A DNA stretch of 64,000 bases from Anadara kagoshimensis (lineage: Eukaryota; Mollusca; Bivalvia; Arcoida; Arcidae). The translations under genes and the position numbers were made by a program. This document shows, piece after piece, positions 57,723-64,000 of this stretch. Under the pieces are notes generated by a model. The model saw only the letters and a list, made by a program, of their open reading frames with translations. It was not told where the DNA came from and did not search any database. Positions within the stretch are counted from its first letter, which is position 1; each line of letters begins with the position of its first letter. The stretch is taken from assembly GCA_021292105.1 (NCBI GenBank), contig CM037863.1, forward strand, positions 3,736,892-3,800,891, read 5' to 3'.

Positions 57723-58569
57723 AGATAAGTAAATTTGTAATAAATGATGTTAAATAATGTGTTTTTCTTTATTTGTGATTTCAGGACTACTTGCAAAACA
57801 ACCAAAATTAGTATAAATTGATAAAGAAAAATGATTAAATAAATAAGTTTATTTTTTATAAATTTACAAATTTTATAAATAAATAAAAAAAATTAAATAT
57901 TTTTTTTTTAAATAAAACAATAAAATGAAATAAAAACAGTGTAAGAGTATAATAAGTTAAATAATTATATTTAACATCACATTTATATAAATTTAAAATT
58001 TAAAAAAATGTAAAGAAATTTGTTTTCTGTGTTTATTAAACGAATCCTTAAAGATCCTTAAAGCCGCCTTAAAGATTCTTAAAATTTCAGTTCCATTAAG
58101 GATCTTTAAGGATGTCCTTAAAGAGACCTTCTTAAAGACACATTTAAGGTCCTTAAAGACCCCTTAAAGATCCTTAAAGCCCCATTTAATGAGTCTTTAA
58201 GGGGGCTTTAAGGATCCTTAAAGGTGACTTTTCTTCTTGTGCTAACCGTCTCAAGTTCTCTCCAAGTAGAACTTTCACTCATTTCTAAGTGTGACCAACT
58301 ACCAAAAATCTCATATTTCTCATTCTCTACAATAAAAACCACCATAACCTGTACTTGATACATCAGAATAAACCCTGTAATCAAATTCTGTAAAACAATC
58401 ATAATACTAACCATTTCATGTTTTGATATTTTTTTAACCAAACCCTCAGCTCTAATTGGGCTTCTTGGCTAACCATAATAGGTGCATTCCAACTTGCTCT
58501 ATTAATAATACATTTTAAAAGCTCTCTGCTTTTCAATAACACTAACTAGCCAACAGCTGTATGCATAGA

Positions 58570-59350
58570 AATAATCTGACCAGTCACACAAGCAACATCT
58601 CTCACATGAATGCAAGGATTTTCAGCAATTCTTTCAAACAACAAGGAAATACTACTCAAAAGCTTAATAACTCTTTGTTCAGTAATATACACTTTACCTT
58701 CTATGAAATTCCAAAATAATCTTAGCCAAACTATGGCATTACTTGGTGTCGAGCAACATTTTTGATCTGCTGAGAGAAAACCACTTTTTTTAAAATCTGA
58801 ATGAATTTTTAAACTGAATTTTAGGGCTTCATTGTAATTTGAATCTCCTCCAATTCCATCGTCTAAAAAACATGACTAATTTGTGTCGTAATGACCTCCA
58901 GTAGGTTATTAAACTTCTGGTAACTTTAGTGAAAATATAACCTGCCACAAAAAAACCAAAAGGCAAGACATTGAAAACAAAATACATATATCCAGTCTGA
59001 TAATGCCATGCAAAACCCAAATAAGTTCTGTGTTCTTCAAAAATTTCTATATGGTGATCGACTGATTTTAAATCAAAACCAAGAACAAAAATACCTGCAC
59101 AAAATATATCCTTTGCTACCTTTGCATCTTTATATTTAAACTTATACTTATATAGTAATGGGTTAATATGCCCACAATCCAAAACCAATCTGCACTTAGA
59201 TTTGTTAACTGCCACAGTAAGAGGATTTATAAACTTTGGGGGATAATAAACTTCTGAAATACATCCCTTTTTCAACAAATTTTGGATTTCAAGAAATTCA
59301 ATGTGATTTAAAGCAGATGTATGATTCGGCATAAAAACATGAGCCAGCAA
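58570..59350 (-). pseudogene. DIRS reverse transcriptase, copy C
   Basis: As copy B, but one extra A at about 58,867 (GTCTAAAAAACATG against GTCTAAAAACATG) shifts the frame right at the FLDDG catalytic motif: the 173-codon frame reads HKLVMFFRRW instead. The remainder continues in another frame. It could be a true post-duplication mutation or a homopolymer sequencing error. Confidence 0.82.
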
Positions 59351-59396
59351 AAAGTGGAATTGAATCCAAGACTACAATATTTGCTCCCATATCAAT

Positions 59397-60262
59397 CTAA
59401 TAATAAATGTGCTTTCGTAACCTACCTGCAGGGGATATTGTTGTATCTTTGAAATTTTTCTCATCAGAGTCAAACAAACTCTTGACCCCATTAATTAAAT
59501 CAAAATTAGAAATACTTATCTTATCACTGCCCTCAATCCTTTCCTGCATTTCTTTACAGTCCATGCCCCAATGGCCAGGATTGCCACATGCAAAACAAAG
59601 TCCAGGCCGTCTGAAACTGTCAATGTTGGAGTAATTTGTAGACATCGTGCTGCTGCTGGTCCTCGTCGTGGCACTTCCGCCGTCTAAACTCTAAGGTTGT
59701 GTTCGATTCCCTCTCCAGGTGAACTTCCGGGTCTTTGTCTTAAATTTTCTCATAGCTGCATTCTCTTTCCTGTGAATCTTCTTCTCATCGTCTAAATCAT
59801 TAGCTAGAGCATTTAGTGAATATTCCTCTGCTGTTAACCACCCTAATTGCAAACTATCTGCTAATTAATAAGTTCCTGACGTTGCTGTAACAAATTAATA
59901 CTTTCTGATATCTTCTCCTGGACTTCAGTAGCTGCAAACACGTAAATCAGTGTCTTTTTAACAAAGCGTCCGCCTTATTTTTTTTTTTTTATTTTAGAAT
60001 AAGATCTGAACTGGTCTTTGTTTCCTTTCTTATTAAACGTATATTTATCACTAGTAATTTGCTTTATTTTGGCAACCTGAGCGTCACTAAGTAAACGATT
60101 ATTGTCATTTATATGTTGCTGGAAAGAACTCAACTTATTAGACATTAAACTGTCCAGCTTCTTCAACAAACTCGACTGAGAGGTTTCGATACGATTATCG
60201 ATAGAACTAGTAATAGCCGCCTCGTCCATACTGAAAAATGGTCTGACCAGGGTGAAGACCAA
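59397..60262 (-). pseudogene. DIRS gag, copy C
   Basis: The zinc-knuckle piece CFACGNPGHWGMDC is followed by an open frame to FKDTTISPAGRLRKHIYY, because the two bases missing in copy B are present here. The N-terminal piece (60,262-59,975) begins MVFTLVRPFFSMDEAAITSS. Confidence 0.8.
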
Positions 60263-60389
60263 GGCTAGAATGACACGTAATTTAACTTGTACTTTTTACA
60301 TTCACACCAGAATCATTTTTGCAGTATTTAATGTGTAAATGATTTATATTGGAACATTAGTTTCAAAGTGGGTTTAAACAGGTGCATGA

Positions 60390-61498
60390 CTAACGCAAGC
60401 TTTTTTGGAAAGCTAATACTTCTTTATTTTAACCTATTTAAAACGAAAGTTTGTCCGTTGTACTCGAGCTGTTAAAGCAAATTTAACATGCATGATAGTG
60501 TGTGTTTTTTGCATTTGCACAGATCTTAAGTGCGCAGTTGAGACAGAACGTTTACAATTCAAGAGGCAGAAGTTATTTTGGAGAACTTTAATTAAGTTAA
60601 CGGCAGTAATAGCCTACAATCCATGGCAATATTCTATGGTTAGCTGTTTAAGTTGTTTATATCGAAGTGTTATAAAAGTAACATATTTATTTACAGAGGT
60701 ATTTTGTTCTGAGATATTTTTGCTACTTCGACATTGTACTTTCGGTTTCATTTTAAATGTGACAAAGATTATTTTTAAATTCTTCTGCAGTAGGGGGTGT
60801 CCGGGGTAATACAAAATATGGTTAAAACAATTGACCCATTTTATTGGGTAGAATAAAAACGGTATTATCTGACTTTGAGTATTATCGTAGAAACTGGATT
60901 TTGGAAATCACCTTGGCTATTTATAAACGAATACGTCACTGGGTGTGTGTAGCGCGCAAGCTTACACACAATCTACAATAGCGAGCACCGGAAATGCTGA
61001 TTCATAACAATCTTACATCACTGCAAACATTTAAAACATTAATTTATTGTCTATTAAATTTATGCTAATACATAAACCCCATACAGTATCCCCATACATA
61101 TCTGTTATCTAAAATATACTACACAATGCAAGGTGTGTATGACATCATACAAAGATCTTGAACCAAATTTAGCAACAACACAAGTACTAGCTTTCCAAAA
61201 AGTTTGCCTGACTAAGCATTTCCTAATATGAGGCCTTGGTTACTGAGGGGCTTAATGCGGATCATAGGCTTTTCACTGCAAAATGGTCCTATATATCTGT
61301 AATGTATTAGTTATAATACATATTGTGTTAAAGTCGTACCAGTTGTTCCCCTTTAACTGTACCCTTGCGAGTTGTTCCTCATTAACTCTACTCTTGTATA
61401 AAAACCCTTTGATGATCATGAGCAGTATTAAATATTTCATGTGTTCATGTCGGACGTTCAGTTGTATGCCATAGTTAACCGCTCTAGGTCCGATATAT
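60390..61498 (+). repeat. Module X, copy 5
   Basis: Full-length, identical to copy 4 as far as the duplication extends. It then continues to GTTGTTCCCCTTTAACTGTA and GGTCCGATATATC, ending where the pearl-like element begins, as in copies 2 and 3. Confidence 0.82.
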
Positions 61499-61873
61499 CT
61501 TTTTAGATCACCTGAGCCATCGGCTCAGATAAAGTATTTCTATCTATCTTCGTCCGTCGTCTGTCGTGTGTAAACTTTTCACATTTTAAGCAACTCCTCC
61601 AAAACTATAAAGCCAAATTGGATGATATTTGATATTTGCAAGTAATAATGTCTAGGTAAGGGGCTTTCAGATTTGCACAAACAAAAAGATTATCTCCCCT
61701 CGAGGACCCATGAAGGGGAAAATTGTTAAAATCTTTAAAAATCATCTCCTCTGAACTTTCAGAGATATAACTAAGATTTTTCATGTAAAACATACTTAGG
61801 GCACCTCGTTTCATATTTGCACAAATCAAATCTGTAGGTGCCGAAATTATGAAATGGCAAGGTACTTAAGGGG
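61499..61873 (+). mobile_element. Truncated pearl-like element abutting DIRS copy D
   Basis: TTTTTAGATCACCTGAGCCA, TGTGTAAACTTTTCACATTT and AATGATAATGTCTAGG-type leader sequence are present up to AAGGTACTTAAGGGGGAA. From 61,874 DIRS sequence (ACTTGTTTCTAGGCGCCACC) takes over, equivalent to about 40,130 in copy A. Confidence 0.75.
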
Positions 61874-61989
61874 GAACTTGTTTCTAGGCGCCACCATTTT
61901 GAATTAAATTTAATACAATTAGTATTATAATCACTAGCCAATCTATCAAAAGTATGAGAGCCCCAGGCTATAATAAGCATGTTAAATGT

Positions 61990-62440
61990 GTCATTATTAA
62001 CACACCAGTCTTCACTATCTGTGAAATAAGCATATCAGCTTTCTTATTGCTTGACCTAAAACCCCACACTGGGTTAATACTGACCATTTTTAGCTTCACA
62101 CACATTGTGAATATCTTTTGCTTTTTCTTGAAGCTGAGGCTTCATGCTACCCTTCTCTATAATACTAACTACACTCTTATTATCAGTATACCACTGAATA
62201 TACTGTCCTTCCAGACAGTTCTCACATAAAACAAAATTCTCCTAACCGTCTCAAGTTCTCTCCAAGTAGAACTTTCACTCATTTCTAAGTGTGACCAACT
62301 ACCAAAAATCTCATATTTCTCATTCTCTACAATAAAAACCACCATAACCTGTACTTGATACATCAGAATAAACTCTGTAATCAAATTCTGTAAAACAATC
62401 ATTATACTGACCATTTCATGTTGTGTTATTTTTCAACCAA
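61990..62440 (-). pseudogene. DIRS RNase H, copy D (uninterrupted site)
   Basis: The frame 62,414-62,169 reads FGSWSHLEMSESSTWRELET, then continues VRRILFYVRTV and runs on past the position where copies B and C stop at the transposon. Downstream frames carry the TDN strand. It is broken by frameshifts but shows the pre-insertion arrangement. Confidence 0.75.
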
Positions 62441-63084
62441 ACCCTCAGCTCTAATTGGGCTTCTTGGCTAACCATAATAGGTGCATTCCAATTGCTCTAT
62501 TAATAATACATTTAAAAAGCTCTCTGCTTTTCAATAACACTAACTAGCCAACAGCTGTATGCATAGAAATAATCTGACCAGTCACACAAGCTACATCTCT
62601 TACAGGAATGCAAGGATTTTCATCAATTCTTTCTAACAACAAGGAAATACTACTCAAAAGCTTATTTACTCTTTGTTCTGTAATATACACTTTACCTTCT
62701 ATGAAATTCCAAAATAAACCTAGCCAAACTATGACATTACTTGGTGTCCAGCAACATTTTTCATCTGCTGAGAGAAAACCACTTTTTCTTAAATCTGAAT
62801 GACTTTTTAAACAGAATTTTAGGGCTTCATTTAATTTGAATCTCCTCCAATTCCATCGTCTAAAAACATGACTATTTGTGTCGTAATGGCCTCCAGTATG
62901 TTATTAAACTTCTGATATCTTTTGTGAAAATATAACCTGCCACTGAAATACCAAAAGGCAAGACATTGAAAACAAAATACCTATATCCAGTCTGATAATG
63001 CCATGCAAAACACAAATAAGTTCTTGTTCTTCAAAAATTTATATATGGTGATAAGCTGATTTTAAATCAAAACCAAAAACAAAA

Positions 63085-63348
63085 TTACCTGCACAAAATA
63101 TATCCTTTGCTACCTTTGCATCTTATATTTAAACTTATACTTATATAGTAATGGGTTAATATGCCTACAATCCAAAACCAACCTGCACTTAGATTTGTTA
63201 ACTGCCACAGTAAGAGGATTAATAACCTTTGGGTCTGATAAACTTCTATAATACATCCCTTTTTCAACAAATTTTGAATTTCATCTTCAACAAATTCAAT
63301 GCGATTTAAAGCAGATGTATTATTCGGCATAAAATCATGAGACGGCAA
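63085..63348 (-). pseudogene. DIRS reverse transcriptase N-terminal part, copy D
   Basis: Carries FMPNNTSALNRIEFVEDEIQ and NLLKKGCIIEVYQTQRLLIL, then leaves the RT frame through a small deletion. The rest of the RT (62,560-63,080) is in other frames, including the ACCAAAAGGCAAGAC-encoded LPFG region at about 62,950. Confidence 0.75.
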
Positions 63349-63643
63349 AAAGTGGAATAGAATCCAAGACTACAATATTTGCTCCCATATCAATGCAATA
63401 ATAAATGTGCTTTCGTAACCTACCTACAGGGGATATGGTTGTATCTTTGAAATTTGTCTCATCCGAGTCAAACAAACTCTTGACCCCATTAATTAAATCC
63501 AAATTACAAATACTTTTCTTATCACTGCCCTCAATCTGTCCCTGTATTTCTTTACAATCCATGCCCCAATGGCAAGGCTTGCCACAAGCAAAACACGGTC
63601 CTGGCCGTCTGAAACTGTACTTGTTGGAGTAATTTGTAGACAT
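63335..63643 (-). pseudogene. DIRS gag zinc-knuckle piece, copy D
   Basis: Reads SFRRPGPCFACGKPCHWGMD, followed by CKEIQGQIEGSDKKSICNLD and then CIDMGANIVVLDSIPL, a short aspartyl protease-like DMGAN segment that links gag to RT. The zinc-knuckle spacing is kept (C-x2-C-x4-H-x4-C). The rest of gag lies in broken frames toward the right edge. Confidence 0.75.
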
Positions 63644-64000
63644 CGTGCTGCTGGTGGTCCTCGTCGTGGAACTTCTACCGTCTAAACTTTAAGGTTGCGT
63701 TCGATTCCCTCGCCAGGTGAACTTCCGGGTCTTTGCCTTGAATTTTCTCATAGCTGCATTCTCTTTCCTGTGAATCTTCTTCTCATCGTCTGAATCATCA
63801 GCTAGAGCATTTAATGAATATTCCTCTGCTGTTAACCACCCTAATTGCGAACTATCTACTAATTAATAAGTTCCTGACGTTGCTGTAACAAATTAATACC
63901 TTCTGATATCTTATCCTGGACTTCAGTAGTTGCATCACGTAAATTAGGGTCTTCCTTTAACAAAGCGTTCACCTCCATTATTTTCTTTTGTATCAAAAAC

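Larger units (their letters stand above)
54472..58241. mobile_element. CACTA-like transposon, right part, duplicated
   Basis: Equivalent to 47,598-51,373. The right terminus TCTTGTG ends at 58,241 and is followed by CTA, but the left terminus and left subterminal repeats are absent because the duplication started inside the element. Confidence 0.8.
58242..60389 (-). mobile_element. DIRS-like retrotransposon copy C (5' half, duplicate of B)
   Basis: Contains the RNase H proximal part (58,441-58,245), RT (59,350-58,570), gag zinc knuckle (59,645-59,397) and gag N-terminus (60,262-59,975). It ends at the transposon terminus and has no recombinase. It arose by segmental duplication, not by its own transposition. 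Confidence 0.85.
54472..61334. repeat. 6.87 kb tandem duplication, unit 2
   Basis: Second copy of 47,598-54,470. After TGTTAAAGT it continues into CGTACCAGTTGTTCCCC, the normal continuation of module X, so this unit holds the original right flank. The junction at 54,470 shows no extended homology beyond a few A/T bases. Confidence 0.92.
61874..64000 (-). mobile_element. DIRS-like retrotransposon copy D, runs off the window
   Basis: Minus-strand order from the right edge: gag region (to about 63,335), RT (about 63,350-62,560), RNase H (about 62,500-61,990). The recombinase is absent, as the copy is truncated at 61,874. It has no transposon in RNase H: the uninterrupted site is at about 62,240. 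It is distinct from B and C by scattered substitutions and frameshifts, and closer to copy A in several places. Confidence 0.8.

Overview
The window looks like nuclear DNA from an invertebrate animal, most probably a bivalve mollusc. It is AT-rich, packed with tandem repeats and tRNA-derived SINEs, and carries several copies of an interspersed element that starts AGCTCACCTGA and ends in a GGCCCATGGGCC hairpin. From general knowledge that element is typical of bivalve genomes. One long exon encodes a STAND NTPase with ankyrin repeats, a gene class known to be expanded in molluscs. No species can be named from the sequence alone, and nothing here looks bacterial or viral.

Layout. 1-7.4 kb: mostly unassigned AT-rich DNA with microsatellites, a palindrome (317-414), a CT-rich minisatellite (4.32-5.3 kb) and an inverted-repeat cluster (5.4-6.0 kb). 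7.4-13 kb: a complete SINE (7.4-7.73 kb), then a 4.7 kb satellite of 61-bp units with a second SINE inserted in it on the minus strand. 14.35-14.8 kb: a broken TTF-type zinc-finger fragment. 17.04-18.37 kb: a pearl/Helentron-like non-autonomous element with a SINE inside it. 19.9-21.55 kb: a GAT-rich array.

22.31-25.41 kb holds the only convincing protein-coding exon, about 1,030 codons without an intron: an N-terminal nSTAND3-type P-loop NTPase, a long helical middle and C-terminal ankyrin-like repeats. It is immediately followed by about 13 tandem units of about 105 bp (25.4-26.8 kb). Each unit carries a degenerate copy of the gene's own last 15 codons, so the stop codon lies inside the first unit of the array. 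More minisatellites follow (27.1, 28.1, 29.3-30.1, 30.8-32.9 kb). The last is split by a 1.58 kb pearl/Helentron-like element whose ~145-bp internal repeats each contain AGGTCAAGGTCA, a direct repeat of the nuclear-receptor half-site.

35.7-64 kb is a nest of repeats. A unit made of a ~1 kb anonymous module ('X'), a pearl/Helentron-like element and a DIRS-like tyrosine-recombinase retrotransposon on the minus strand (gag zinc knuckle, RT, RNase H, recombinase) recurs four times in the same orientation. The second DIRS copy is interrupted in RNase H by a 4.1 kb non-autonomous DNA transposon with 7-bp termini CACAAGA/TCTTGTG, a CTA target duplication and dense subterminal CCTTAAAG repeats (CACTA-like). 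A nearly identical 6.87 kb tandem duplication (47.6-54.47 and 54.47-61.33 kb) then copied the right part of that transposon together with the DIRS 5' half. All DIRS copies are broken. Apart from the STAND/ankyrin exon, the window is mobile or repetitive DNA and unassigned spacer.
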